Origin: Agroathelia rolfsii
Lineage: Eukaryota > Basidiomycota > Agaricomycetes > Amylocorticiales > Amylocorticiaceae
DNA length: 64,000 nt
Assembly (NCBI GenBank): GCA_018343915.1
Contig: JABRWF010000006.1
Location: 3,658,001-3,722,000 of the forward strand
Direction of reading: 5' to 3'
Shown here piece after piece: positions 12,712-24,438 of the stretch; positions within the stretch are counted from its first letter, which is position 1; every line of letters begins with the position of its first letter. Both the position numbers and the translations under genes were made by a program. The notes beneath the pieces are model-generated. The model was not told the DNA's origin, ran no database searches, and saw only the letters and a list, made by a program, of their open reading frames with translations.

Positions 12712-14349
12712 ATGATTAAATAGACGCCCACCAATTTACCATCGATCTCAAGGTTACCAAAGCCAAGGAAGGACCGCACGTCGGTGTCCTCAAAGCTGAT
12801 GAACCCAAACCCTTTTGAGCGACCTGTCTCGCGATCGAGCATGACGGTCGAGTCGACGACCTTGCCGAATTGCGAGAAGTATTCGCGCATGGACTCAGAC
12901 GTGACTGAGCCGGGCAGACCGCCGATGAAGAGCTTCGTAGCGCGCTGATGTTCCATACGGGGGATAGCCCGTTTAGGATCGATCTGTCAAAATAAAGAAA
13001 TATGATTGGAGGTAAAAATTTAAAAAAAAACAAAGCCTCAGTGTTATCCAACCCTGCCATTGATACAACATGCAAGAATAGAAGTGACAATAAAATAGGG
13101 CGTACAATCTTGCCGTCAAGCACGTGCTCGCGCACCATCACGGCGTTCACACTCGCGGGGTCCTCAAACGTGAGGAAGGCGAAGCAGCGTGAGCGACCAG
13201 CGGCGTCGCGCATAATTGTACATGCGTCGACCTTGCCAAATTGCTCAAAGTATTTACGCAGGCCCTCTAATAGAGAAAGGAAATGTTACGATCCATGTCG
13301 GAGAAACAAATTGATAGGAGTAACATCTACCATCTGTGGTATCCCAGTTCAAGCCGCCGATGAACATCTTGCTGTAATGATATGATGGAATGATTAACAT
13401 GTGATCTTCCATGACGCACAGAGAAAGGACAATTGAAGGGTGAGAGTGTGTGGGGCACAAAATAAATAAAAATAAAAAGGTTGAATGGTTGTGTGCTATT
13501 AGCATCTTTTTGTTTACCCTAGAACACAGGAGAGGTTACGATAAAAGATACAAGCAGATTTGGGACGCTACTGTCGTGGGATGTCTGCCTAGCCTAGCTT
13601 AGCCAAGGTAGATTACGAAGAGGTAGTCGACGAGCAGTAGCTAGGGTATTAAGGAACCCGACTACAAGTAAATGTGTCTGCCTATCTTTTTCATCAACGC
13701 CATAAATGTGAACGCGTCACCCTGTGTACTACTTAGGGAAGCACACCACCGACAGTAAACGGCCTCTGCAGAGAGAGAAAAAGGTGTTTTAGGAGTATTA
13801 CATGACATCCAACTCACCCTTCGTCCTTCATTTCCGAAGGTCTTACGGCACGCTCAGGGGGCAGGTAGACACCACCTGGCCCACCCGTAGGTTGTTGATT
13901 GCCGTATGCTGGATTGGGCTCTTCATAGGTCGGTATTGATTGTGTTGTATATGTCGCAATTGGAGATGTCATCAGTTGGTTTAATGGGGTAGGTGTTGTC
14001 GTCACTGGTGTTGTAGCGGATGCAGGACTGTCAATTTTCGTAGTGGATGCTGGTGGAGTCGAAGATGTCGTTGCTACTGTTGTTGCAAGAGAAGATAATG
14101 ACCTCCGAGGGTCTGAAGATGAAGGAACGGCCGAGGGAGCGGTAGAGGTCGTAGTTGTCACAGAAGGAGCCTCCTCGGTCTCTTCTACCCTTGTTTCCTC
14201 TTCTGTACCGAAGTTGTCGTTGTCGCCATAAAGGTCTAGCACGCAGGAACAAAAGCGAGACTAGTGTAAGAGATGCCATTGCTGGCTCTTTGTTAATGTC
14301 AAGCATATGCTTACTCACCTCCGTAAAGCTCAGAGTCAATGTCCGTCAT
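12054..14349 (-). CDS. Hrp1/hnRNP-type RNA-binding protein with two RRM domains
   Basis: Nuclear RNA-binding protein like yeast Hrp1/Nab4, which acts in mRNA 3'-end processing and export. Six exons in transcript order: 14319-14349, 13818-14235, 13331-13371, 13106-13266, 12732-12983, 12054-12629, giving 492 residues. Residues 1-149 are acidic, then Ser/Thr/Pro-rich. RRM1 spans about 151-216 with RNP2 MFIGGL and RNP1 RCFAFLTF. RRM2 spans about 235-310 with LFIGGL and KGFGFISF. The tail from about 320 is rich in Gly, Met and Ala and ends RGQHGYHPYTR. The start codon gives a short first exon whose ELYG continues into DLYGDN across the junction. The 439-bp intron after exon 2 is unusually long for this window. 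An ATT-repeat lies in the last intron. Divergent from Pdx2. Confidence 0.88.
12681..12709. repeat. (ATA)n microsatellite in an intron
   Basis: Trinucleotide AT-rich repeat inside the last intron of the RRM gene, next to its 5' splice site. Confidence 0.9.
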
Positions 14350-14791
14350 GGTGTTCGTGGCGTGGTCGTGGTTCCAGGTCAAGGTGAAAGGAGCATGTGG
14401 AACCGCAACGAAGTCCGCCGGATCAATTTTGCAGCCAAATTCGAAACTCCGCTCGCCTCTCGTCATCACGGATGAGAAATGCAGCATGCAATCATCCTGA
14501 AATTACTCGCAAAAAATAATTGAAAGAAAAATACTGGATTACCCCGAAGGAGGGAGTATGCAACCATGGAAAATTTGTATAGCTGTAATATTCCTTAGAC
14601 CTGATGCTGACTAATAGGCGCAAATATAGCCCGTGCAGCTCGTGGGTCGAACGGAGCGCAGAGCCGGAGGAGCCGGAGGAGATGAATGAAAATTATTATC
14701 TGCTTTGGCTGCATACAGCCTCCAGCATTTATCTCTCTCAGGCTCTTTTCGTGCGTCAGATAGGTCTTGTTATCTTGTACAGTCGCTGTCT
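14350..14791. promoter_or_regulatory. Shared region between divergent RRM and Pdx2 genes
   Basis: 442 bp separate the two start codons, so both promoters must lie here or overlap the genes. No TATA box is evident for either gene, in contrast to the protease and carboxypeptidase genes. No other gene seen. Confidence 0.6.
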
Positions 14792-15823
14792 ATGGCAGAA
14801 TCGGTGACGATTGGTGTCTTGGGTGCTTGATCTTTGTTTCTCTCTCTATTCGCTTGCATGAGTCCAAAACTAAAGTGATAATGATCGTCTCTGCCCGTCA
14901 GCCTTGCAAGGTGCATTCCTCGAACATCTCGTCCGTCTGCGCAAGTTGTCTGTCGGTCGCACGATCGAGACGATTGAGGTGCGCACGCAAGATGACCTTG
15001 CCCTATGCGATGCCTTGATTATCCCCGGTGGTGGTAAGCATCCATGTTCTGTACTGCCAGCGCCTATCAGTCTCCTGAGGTTCGATGTGTGATAACTGAC
15101 GGGCCCTCTTGCTTTGGCCGTGAAAAGAATCAACCACTATGGCCGTCCTGGCCCGTGTCTCGGGTCTGCTGGAGCCCCTCCGGGCGTTTACGCGGGCGAA
15201 GCCTGTCTGGGGCACTTGTGCGGGCGCGATTCTACTCTCCCAGGCGGCAGAAGGCGTGAAGAAAGGAGGCCAGGATCTTTTGGGTGGTGTCGATGTCAAG
15301 GTGGCAAGAAACGGATGGGGCTCGCAGGTAAGTCGATTGATGGTCGTCACTCCGCCCACATTGCTTTGATGCACCAAGTTTTTTTTTAATCAACCTAACG
15401 GTCTTCATCACCGCCATCATTATCATTGTTAGCTCGAGTCATTTGAAGCGCCACTGGAGGTACAAGGCATGCGAGATCCCCAACGACCTTTTACGGGCGT
15501 TTTTATCCGAGCACCTGTGAGCATCAGTTATACTCAACAATGGGTTATATCTTGTATTGAGAACTGCTTCTTTGTTCATTTACCAGGTTGTTCTCGAGTT
15601 GCTGAAAAACCCATCATCGGAGCCGATAACCGTCTTGGCTCAACTACCGAAAGAGAGATTGCCAGCATTACTACCAGAGTTCTCAGCCGATGAAGCAACC
15701 CAAGCTATAGTCGCACTCAGACAGGGCAGATATCTATTCACAACCTTTCACCCGGAGCTAACCAAGGACGACCGGTTCCATGAGTACTTTGTACGCGAGT
15801 GTGTATTATTAGAGAATGCATAG
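14792..15823 (+). CDS. Pyridoxal 5'-phosphate synthase glutaminase subunit Pdx2 (SNO/PdxT family)
   Basis: Releases ammonia from glutamine and passes it to the Pdx1 synthase in vitamin B6 synthesis. Five exons: 14792-14822, 14902-15033, 15128-15327, 15433-15516 and 15587-15823, giving 227 residues, close to the usual length. The N-terminus GVLALQGAF and the loop PGGEST are signatures of the family. The nucleophile is Cys85 in GTCAGA. His204 and Glu206 in FHPEL complete the glutaminase triad. The start was chosen because [14 protein letters not shown] spans the first junction in the family's standard frame. The first donor (gtgctt) is weak but is the one that restores the motif. Pdx1 is not in this window. 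Confidence 0.92.
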
Positions 15824-16137
15824 ATTTTCTGCCACCCCATTGTACCGGCCAGCATGCGCCTTTCTTTTTCCCTTTTTCAAAATACGCCTCGCATGGACGA
15901 TATGGAAAGGCCGTAATAAGGCGCAGGGCCGGAGATTATGTGATGTCATCCAAGTTGGGCGGCATCGACTCCGCTTCTTCTTTTTCCTGTGCACCATATG
16001 CGCCCTTGGCCGGCTTGATCAATCATGTCTCTGTCCGGCGCATGGTATTCTTGCAACATCCGCGGCCACATGGAGCCTAGTATGGCACCTGCGATAAGCA
16101 ATTCACCATAACATAATAAGCGGATTGACCTGCACAA
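15824..16137. other. Intergenic region before the carboxypeptidase
   Basis: No gene seen. The short open frames lack motifs. It holds the Pdx2 3' end and the upstream part of the carboxypeptidase promoter. Confidence 0.5.
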
Positions 16138-16145
16138 TATATAAG
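16138..16145 (+). promoter_or_regulatory. TATA box of the carboxypeptidase gene
   Basis: tatataag, 83 bp upstream of the start codon. Confidence 0.6.
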
Positions 16146-16220
16146 AGCGACGACTAGAACACCTCACGAGATTCTTTCTTCCACTCTGTCAGCGACTGCT
16201 ACTGCTTAGTTCGAGTAGCC

Positions 16221-19008
16221 ATGCGTTTGCAGTCTCTGCTCCTGGGTGCCCTCGCGCTATGCACATCATCTTCCGCCGTCCTTGCGCGCCAGTTCTCAAA
16301 GTCTGAACTCCATGCTCGTCAGGTCGAGGCCGCCAAGCGGATGCACAAGTCCGCCTTTACTGGACGCGCCGATTTGAAGACAAACTCAACAGGCTCTGGG
16401 TGGCAGGGCAAGAACATTACATTCTCGAACCCCAAAGCATCTGGTTAGATCATACCTGCTTATATTCAAGTTAAAAAGTTGAGACGAGCTAATGCCTGCT
16501 CTTAATGTAGAGTTTTACGTTGATGGCACGGTGCGCTTGATGATTAGGATATCTCGGTTTGATTGGACACTGAAGCATACATCCATCCATAGGCTATTCC
16601 TGAGGTCGATTTCGACGTAGGACCGAGTGAGTCAAACTCTCAATATTATGTGGAATGTCAAATTAGGGAATTAAAGATATTTCATTATTCAGGCTGGTCT
16701 GGTCTCTTGCCTATCAGCAGCTCACCCGACGAGACAAGAAAGTTATTCTTCTGGTTCTTCCCGCCAGGCCCTGAAGGGTCTCTCGACGACCTTATTTTTT
16801 GTATGATGCTCAATAATAATAATAATATTGCTTTAATAGCATGCTGATCCTCTTCTAGGGACAAACGGTGGACCGGGTTGTTCTTCTCTTGAAGGTCTTT
16901 TGCAGGAGAACGGAGTATGTCGTTATTTTATCTCTGGCTACCAAGACTGACTATGGTGAAAATGAAAGCCATTCCAATGGAGCGTTGGTACAGCCAAGCC
17001 GATCCAAAACGAGTGGAGTTGGACCAATCTCTCCAGTATCTTGTACGTTGAGCAACCAGTTGGAACCGGATTCAGTCAAGGTACAGTTGTGAATTTCGTG
17101 ACCTTACTATTGATCTTGTACTTATATATGTACTTTAGGAAAACCAAACATTACCGTGCGTTTAGAGGACACACGATTCTGAGGTTTTGACTAAGCAATG
17201 CCTATGAACCCACAGAACGAGGACGAGCTTGCTGCTCAACTCTTTGGCTTCTTCCAACAGTTCTTCGATGTGTTTGGTGAGCTCAAGGGCAAGACCTTCT
17301 ACCTCACAGGCGAGAGCGTAAGTTTAAATTCCTGGACATTATACTGATATATCTGATGTGTACTTTTTTTTTTCCTCCAGTACGCAGGAACATACGTCCC
17401 ATGTGCGGCCCCGTTCGTATGTCTTATAATCCATATGCACTGACTTCTTCCCTATCCAGACATCGCCAACTACATCTACGACCACGAATCAGATTTCCCT
17501 GCTAACTTGACTGGATTCTGGGTCAGCGATCGTAAGTGATCGAATGCAATGCGATGTAACGCAATAATATTTATCTCATATAATTTTAAAACAGCGTCGC
17601 TGTCGTGGGATGTTGTCCAGGAACAGATCCCCGTACTGCAATTCGTGGAAAAATACAAGAATGTCTTCGCGCTCAAGTACGCAAATCCTCTTGTTTTCAT
17701 TATTTTAAATATTCAAACCTTCAATGCATACTTCAGCGAAACTTTCATGGCGCAGATTACGGAGAAATCCAAGAGATGCAACTACACAGACTATTTCGAC
17801 AAATATGTTACATACCCACCCAAAGGCATTTTGCCTCTCCCGGGCACGTCAATCGAGAACGATCCAGGCTGTGATATGTGGGATGACGTTTTCTATGCTG
17901 CGTTGCTGGTTAACCCTGCGTTCAACATATATCGGTCAGTTGTTTCTTTGTTAATTGAGCTCGGTCGAGGAAATCGGTTTCAATATGCTCATTCCATTTT
18001 TTTGTTCTTTTATTAGCATTTTCGACACCGTAAGTATTCAGTCACTGGATCGTTTTTATAATTGTTCACTCAATGCCTAATCATGTTTTGTGTCTGTAGT
18101 ATCCGATTCTGTGGGATGTGCTTGGATTCCCGTAAGTTTACCTGGTAAATCATTTGAGGAAAAAAAAAGACTGATCATATTCAAATGGTTCAGAGGATCG
18201 TTCCCCCAGACGCAACTTTCCCCACTCTACTTTGACCGTGAAGACGTTAAAAAGGCCATCCATGCACCCCTTGATGTCGACTGGGGTATGTGTTGTTACA
18301 CCCTCTTTTGCCTTATTGTAGCCCAAGCCTTCTGTTCTAATCAATGCGTCTACTACGTCCAGCCGAATGCTCTAACGAAAATGTGTTCGTCGGCCCGGAT
18401 GGCGACACGAGTCTTCCGCCTGCATTTACGGTTCTGCCAACTGTCATTGAGAAGAGCAAGCGCAGTGTTATAGTGCACGGCCTTGCGGATTACATTCTCA
18501 TTGCTGAAGGGTAATGTGACTTTTAACATGCGTATCAACTCGTACCATCTGACATTTGTATGGAAAAACAGAACACGTATTGTTATTCAAAAGTACGTCG
18601 TACCCTTTATCGGATCATATATTATGGGCGCTTTGTTAATCATGAAATAGCATGACATGGGGTGGTTTGCAAGGCTTCCAGACACCCATTCAGAACGATA
18701 GCTTCATTGTTGATGGCGTCGGCTCCATGGGCCAAACGCATACTGAGCGTGGTTTGACCTACTTTGAGGTCGTCCTCAGTGGACACATGTGGGTCTTTTA
18801 TTCTTTCAATCGCTTTCCATTCCTCTTCTCATCAAATTTAATCGATCAATACAGGGTCCCGCAATACTCCCCAGTGGTGCGTGAACATACGCATATTTGA
18901 TTGTTGATTAATCTTCTGATCTTTCTTTTTTGTTTTTTGTTTTAGGCTGCGTTCCAAATTATGCAATATCTCATGGGCTTTAGGTCTTCACCCTCAGGCA
19001 CTGCATAA
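16221..19008 (+). CDS. Secreted or vacuolar serine carboxypeptidase (family S10)
   Basis: Removes C-terminal residues from peptides at acid pH. Twenty exons: 16221-16443, 16511-16530, 16593-16626, 16693-16800, 16859-16914, 16969-17080, 17139-17155, 17216-17317, 17381-17402, 17460-17531, 17595-17676, 17737-17934, 18017-18029, 18100-18131, 18194-18285, 18363-18510, 18572-18592, 18651-18788, 18855-18876, 18946-19008. The joined frame is open for 524 residues. Residues 1-20 are a signal peptide. Family signatures are WTNGGPGCSSLEG (about 129-141) and GESYAGTYVP. The triad is Ser224, Asp437 (in GLADYILIAEG) and His496 (in LSGHMVPQYSP). Several exons are only 13-22 bp and were placed by frame and motif. 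It may complete digestion begun by the two aspartic proteases upstream. Confidence 0.9.
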
Positions 19009-19736
19009 GGGCAATATGATATGCTAGACTCACATGGAACAGCGCTAGTTGTTGTTCATGAGCTTTGAGTACTGGGCAGATGCACGATTTACATGCCTTG
19101 AATAGTAAAAAAAAAGAAAGAGAGAAACTACGAATGGAAAGAAAATGAACATTCTCAATAGGATCTTTACTTTGTTCTCAAATCTAATGATAACTTGAAA
19201 TGTAACCATTGAATACGACTGGCTCGAGGATCATGACAGCATGTATTACGCCAGGGTTTTCCAGAGAAAAGCGTCGCTTTTACCATTCACACTACCAAAC
19301 ATGAAGAGACGGTAAAAAAAAAAAAGCATTGCGTAATAATTTGTTGGGAGATAAAACCAATCGCGCGATCATTTTTTACTTTGTTTTACCAATTCTTTTA
19401 CTCAAAGGTAGTAGGATTGCTGGAAGAATAGGTAACAGTTGCGCTGTCCATTAAGAACCTCCGCTGTGCATGATCATATATCTTGGCTTGATCGAGATTC
19501 GGGATGTTATCACATCCACCAATTGGTGCAGAACATTAAATTGCCCGTGCAAGCAAATTAGTTACATATTTCACAGTGAAAGTAAATGCATTCTTAGAGA
19601 GATGTAGAGTTTAAAAGTATACTTATTGTTCGTTGGGATGAAGAGGGTGGATAAGACGAAGAAGCAGATGTTATAGCAAGTAGAGCGAGAAGTGATCCAA
19701 AATAGGCTCTTCGCAGCGCTGAAAGTGCTTGGCACT
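19009..19736. other. Flank between the carboxypeptidase gene and the outer Gypsy element
   Basis: No gene seen; AT-rich with poly-A tracts at 19108 and 19315. It is the left genomic flank of the nested transposon block, ending at its target duplication. Confidence 0.6.
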
Positions 19737-19741
19737 CAATC
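19737..19741. repeat. Target-site duplication CAATC, left copy (outer Gypsy)
   Basis: CAATC precedes the left LTR. The same five bases follow the right LTR at 38756, which ties the two LTRs 18.8 kb apart to one insertion event. Confidence 0.85.
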
Positions 19742-19981
19742 TGTAACGCTCCGTCACTTCGTGACCGCATGTCACCGCGCCGCCATCCCTCTGGCATCTT
19801 GTTGTTGGTACGAACGATCCCGGAGGGGACAAATAAATGATATAATACTGTATAGTTCCTATCCGTACACATATAAATACGCATGTATCGTAGGAGGCGT
19901 AGTAGCTAGGCTTGAACAGAATCTACCATCTACACCACTTCTTTCTCTCTCGTGTGTTATCTCTGTGACCTAATTGTCACA
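19742..19981 (+). repeat. Left LTR of Gypsy-O (240 bp)
   Basis: Begins TGTAACGC and ends TTGTCACA. It matches 38516-38755 over its whole length with differences that are mostly transitions. It contains AT-rich promoter-like sequence (gatataata, catataaata) near its middle. Confidence 0.85.
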
Positions 19982-21007
19982 TTTTTTGAAGTCGGTGCTT
20001 TAACCTACCTCCCCCTTGGCTACAGTGACTGTAAGGGCTTGATCACCCCCAACACCAACTATGCCAAGACAGGGAACTGTTGAAAGATATGTATATTTCA
20101 ATACATCCAATCTTTCTAAATATTCCAATGAACACTTCAATGAATCAGTTTATATCTCATCTATCACTATTATTTATTTCAAGAATTTACAACCATTAGT
20201 TGTGGAGATATAAAGCAATTATTCATTCACTTTATTCTGAATATTTCCGAAATATATTCATATTTCAATATTCATTTTAAATATCTTTTGTTTAAACAAT
20301 TTACTTTACTTACTAATACACGATTGTAATTATAAATCAGCTTATAAATCACACAAATAAATTAGTAATCACCTTCAAAGACATTAGTAATATTTGAGAT
20401 ATATTACTAATATCACTTTCATATTCATTCAAATATTCAATTTGCTTACAAATACTATACTTAGCTTACAGAGTGGATTTGTCAGCATAAACCTTATGCT
20501 CTTTGCTTACCAAGCAGATTACTTAAGCAAAGACATTGCTTACAAATCCTTCAGAAATTAGAATATTTTGTAGTATATAAACCCTAGCTAAATCAGCTGT
20601 AAAATATAAGTTATTTCACTTAAAAATAGTGAGTTAAATAGTCTACAAGACTAGCTCCAAGAGTACTAACTTCACCCTAGACTTACCAAGTCTACAAGAT
20701 AAGAGAATAAGCCTTTCCCAAGGGAAAACAAGTAGGTAGTCTCAAAGGGACACTGGCTACAGTCTTATCTACAGTATAGTATAGTTACTAATTGCTTCCT
20801 ATCCTAGGAAACCTTGCCTAATCTTAGAAACAAACACAAGCCTGTACTTTTCTTACAAGTAAGTGTTTGCTTTATAATAGGTAACTTGTAAGCTAGTATA
20901 TAGCCACACTATACAACTAAGAACTACCATAGTTCAATAGGAATACTAATAAAGCTGAGTAAAGCTACCCTCCTATACAAACTCACTATACTTGTTCTGT
21001 TATTGCA
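19982..21007 (+). other. Leader region of Gypsy-O, interrupted by LTR-P
   Basis: Sequence between the left LTR and the gag start. It is broken by the LTR-P copy at 20088-20939. I could not identify a convincing tRNA primer-binding site after the LTR. Confidence 0.5.
20088..20939 (+). mobile_element. Solo LTR, family LTR-P (852 bp)
   Basis: Begins TGTTGAAAG and ends AGTTCAATA, where the expected terminal CA has become TA. Flanked by GGAAC on the left and GGAAT on the right, a target duplication with one C-to-T change. Very AT-rich. It keeps the unbroken sequence gattacttaagc, the empty site of the insertion seen at 39325. No internal coding region of this family is present in the window. Confidence 0.8.
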
Positions 21008-21738
21008 ATGGCTCCTTCCTTGAGGAGTCAAACAAAAAATGGCATGCCAGAATCAATCACTGGCATAGCCACTAGGACAAGGACTTTGGGTTCTTGAGTA
21101 CCTGTGCCAAGCCGTCACTAGGTGACAATAGAAGGTGCCACTGCACTGAACACAGATAGCAAAGGCAGTAGGGCTGCATAAGCAGAACCCACTGTAAGTA
21201 ATCATAGCATTCCTAAAAATGAAAACAATACAATTGAAAATACAACTTTTATTGTAAATAAAGAAGATGAGGAATCAACCAGCAGTAAGTTGACTGCTTT
21301 GGCCAATGATGAACCGCACAAAGGGTGCACAAGAACCAGGGTCACCAAAAGGGGGACTGCTAGTGAGGCAATTCTAGTGAGCCGTAAGAAAAGGCATCAC
21401 AGCCTCAATGTATTCAGCACTCCCAGCAGCGGGAGGCATATACATTGTGATGAAGCAATTGGCCATGCCAAAGAGTTATTGACTCCTAAGCAAAGAGACC
21501 TTATTGGCCGCCAGCAGAAAATGATTGGAACAATGCATTTAGATGTTCCAGACCAATCAATGGAATATATATCAGCCAAGATGGCAGAAGTGCCGGCTGA
21601 GTCAATTAGCAACCAAAAAGAAAAGGGCATTGACCCTAAGAATTGAGGGGCGTTCAGTAATAACAACCCTAATATGAATGTTGAAAGTCAACACATAGCA
21701 TTGGACTCTTTTGCCTCACGGAGAGTAGGGGGTAAAAT

Positions 21739-22769
21739 TGTTGAACTATTGTAGTTCTTGGTTGTATAGTATGGCTATATGCTAGCTCACAAGTTACCTG
21801 TTATGAAGCAAACACTTACTTGTAAAGAAAAGTGCAGGCTTTGAGTTGTTCCTAAGATAAGGCAAGGTTTCCTAGGATAGGAAGCGATTAGTAACTTTAC
21901 TATACTGAAGATAAGACTATAGCCGGTGTTCCTTTGAGACTACCTACTTGTTTTCCCTTTAGGAAAGGCTTGTTGTCTTGTAGTAGACTTAGTAAGTCTG
22001 TTGATGAAGTTAGTACTCTAGGAGCTAGTCTTATAGACTATTTAACTCACTATTTTTGAGTGAAATAACTTGTCATTTCCAGCCGAATTTGCTGGTGCTT
22101 ATATAATACAAAATATTCTAATTTCTACAAGATTAGTAAGCCAATCCTGTGCTTATCTAATCCACTTAGTAAGAAGGGTTGCTTACAAATCAGCTTATAA
22201 ATCAGCTTAGTAATATTCCTATTTGCTGAATAATATGCTTGGTAAGCAATCTGTGTACTTAGTAAGTAATTTGTATAGTATTAGTAAGTAAAATATCTAT
22301 TGATCTCAATATCCTATTATTAGATCTGTATTAGTAATATTTTATAAATATTACTAATATTATGAATTTGCTTAGTAAATATTTTGGTGATTTATAAGCA
22401 AGGATCTAGGGTGTGAAAAATCAATTAGTAATATTCACAATGATTATTTAGAAATGAATATTTAAATGGAATTGTTTAATATTTATGAAAAGGTATTCAT
22501 AAATGATAAAGTCAAGTAACCTCAGATATGATAATCTTATCTCTGATAAGATTAGATATAATGAAATATTGAAAATATTAAATAAAAGAATATATGCATA
22601 TTATTTCAATAAATATATGCATGTAAAGAATTGTTAATATCTCAACAATGAACAGTTGTAAAATCATGAAATAAATAATCATGTATGATATGATGTTAGA
22701 TGATTATTTGAAGTATTTATTGGAATTATTGGAAAGATATGAAGCTTGTAAATATTCAATCTTTCAACA
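21739..22769 (-). mobile_element. Solo LTR, family LTR-P, reverse orientation (1031 bp)
   Basis: On the plus strand it begins TGTTGAACTATTG and ends CTTTCAACA. AAAAT flanks it on both sides. It is a longer subtype than the copy at 20088 and matches the copies at 31306 and 39325. Its ends form short inverted repeats. Confidence 0.8.
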
Positions 22770-23047
22770 AAAATTAAAAGGAAAATTAACCAGGAGAAAC
22801 TCCAAAATACTATTGCAGAGTATGAAATAGAGGACAATCATCTAATAGAAGAGCTTGCCCTCTGGGAAAGAAATTTAAAAGCTTGCTATATCCGGATAGA
22901 GAAACTCTGGGTGGAGGGCCAGCAGCTAGCCAAAGAAGAAGCTTGGCTTTGTGCAAACTATCAGGAAAGTGTCAAGAGCACACCTGACTCTTGTCACCAA
23001 AACTCAACTAAGGCCTACAAAAACCCCTCTAAAATACAGGGTAACTA

Positions 23048-23945
23048 GTAATGGTTGTTTTACTTCTCCCAAGGCTTAGGATGCAAGGGTGTACACTTTC
23101 CTGTGCACGGTCTTTGTTGTTACTCACACTAGAGCTCTTTAATCCCTAGGCTTTACTCTAAGTCTGTTAGACTTTCAAGCAAAGGATACTATCAAGACAC
23201 CAATGATCTTGTGTGTACAAATATATGTTGGGGTATCTTAACCTTGACAAGTGCAGGGCAGAGCCTTTACTTGCTTGAATGTACTGAGCACTATGTGGTT
23301 TGTGTTGTTGCGGATGCAAATGGTCACTACAAGGGCTGGACCTATCTTATGCACATACACAGGAGTAGCACTGAGCTGACTCCTACTATAAGCAGCACTA
23401 AGTACGCTTATAACCCCTAAGCACAGATTAAAGAGGATTTTTGGGAGGGATAGGAGGAGATAGGGACTCTGAAGACAAAGTTTTATTATGTTAGTTACTT
23501 ATTTACTACAAAGCACTACTGTACTTACCTGAAGACAAAGAGAATGAATCTGGGGTCTTCAGGTAAAAGCACTACAGGGTTATATACTAATTCTACCTAG
23601 TCTGTGCATCTGGTACATGGTCTGTGCACAGAGGTGCTAAGTGTGGTGTGATATTACACCATAATGAGTCTATAATGGTGTTATGTTCTAGATCTATGCT
23701 CTAGACTTGCTTTTATATAATAAGTCACATGACTAGTAGTTACATGATGGCCAGTCATATGATGACTAATCACATGACTTTGCTTAGTCATCAGGGTACT
23801 TATGTAATGTCTGCTTATGTAATATACATATTATAGATCAAAAATTAGAGAAAAATTGGAGAAAAATCAGAAAAATAATGAGAAATCTTAAATAAATTTA
23901 TAGTACAGTGATTATCTTATAATAGAAAGGGCAAGTCAAAATAAG
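23048..23945. other. Unassigned AT-rich insert-like stretch within Gypsy-O gag
   Basis: This stretch does not read as gag. It has repeated 'catgac/catgat' blocks around 23725-23790 and a repeated 'ctgaagacaaag' at 23469 and 23531. I looked for TG...CA ends with a 5-bp duplication and found none that was convincing. A solo LTR with eroded ends is the likeliest explanation. Confidence 0.35.
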
Positions 23946-24433
23946 TACTTGTGTATGCATTACAACTCAGCCTTGGTTGTAAAAAATATGATGTGTCCAG
24001 CATTAAATGCTCATATTAGAACTTACAATAAACCAAGCAAACAACTTTTATCTGTATCATTTATAAATGACAAATTGAATAAATTAAGAAAAACCCCAGA
24101 GTCAGGTGACTCTGAGGATAACTCATCCTCTTTCTCTTTGTCCTCGGACAACGGATTATTCCCTGAATCTGACCATGGCCGTAGGAAAGGGAGAAAGAAA
24201 CGGTCAAGGAATACCAAAAGGGTAGATTACCAGAAGTATTACAATCCGGTAAAACCAGATACGTACAATGGAATAGACAACCCGTCGCTATTATATAAGT
24301 TTGTCAGCTAATTGGTTGATTATGTGAGACACTGCGCAATTCCAAAAATAGAGCAGGTCACAAGTATTAGCAACTTTCTCAAGGGTAAGGCCCTAAAGTT
24401 TTATCAGCGGCATATTATGGCTTGCCGTCATGC

Positions 24434-24438
24434 CTAGT
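24434..24438. repeat. Target-site duplication CTAGT, left copy (Gypsy-G)
   Basis: CTAGT precedes the left LTR and is repeated at 29031-29035 after the right LTR. Joining the flanks restores continuous gag sequence of the host element. Confidence 0.9.

Larger units (their letters stand above)
21008..24438 (+). pseudogene. Decayed gag N-terminal region of Gypsy-O
   Basis: Starts at an ATG (MAPSLRSQTK) and runs in frame with several stops through 21738. After the LTR-P insertion it resumes at 22775 with a charged, helical stretch. The best-preserved part, 23946-24438, has an acidic/Ser-rich segment followed by an arginine- and lysine-rich patch, then the capsid-like core that is cut by Gypsy-G at 24439. 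The portion 23048-23945 does not fit and may be another insertion. Stops often sit where tryptophan would be expected. Confidence 0.65.

Noticed and set aside
12069..12719. Plus-strand open frame of 216 codons rich in Thr, His and Ala
   Set aside because: It is the antisense shadow of the Gly/Met-rich tail of the RRM protein, whose frame is supported by splice sites and RRM motifs.
20023..20035. tacagtgactgta, resembling the MITE terminus
   Set aside because: It is a short near-palindrome without a second end or arm; chance similarity inside the Gypsy-O leader is enough.
20088..22769. LTR-P copies at 20088 and 21739 as the two ends of one inverted-repeat transposon
   Set aside because: Each has its own, different target duplication (GGAAC/GGAAT and AAAAT), so they are separate insertions.
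22900..23800. Short spaced repeats as a CRISPR-like array
   Set aside because: The repeats are unequal and irregularly spaced, in a eukaryotic transposon; there is no array structure.
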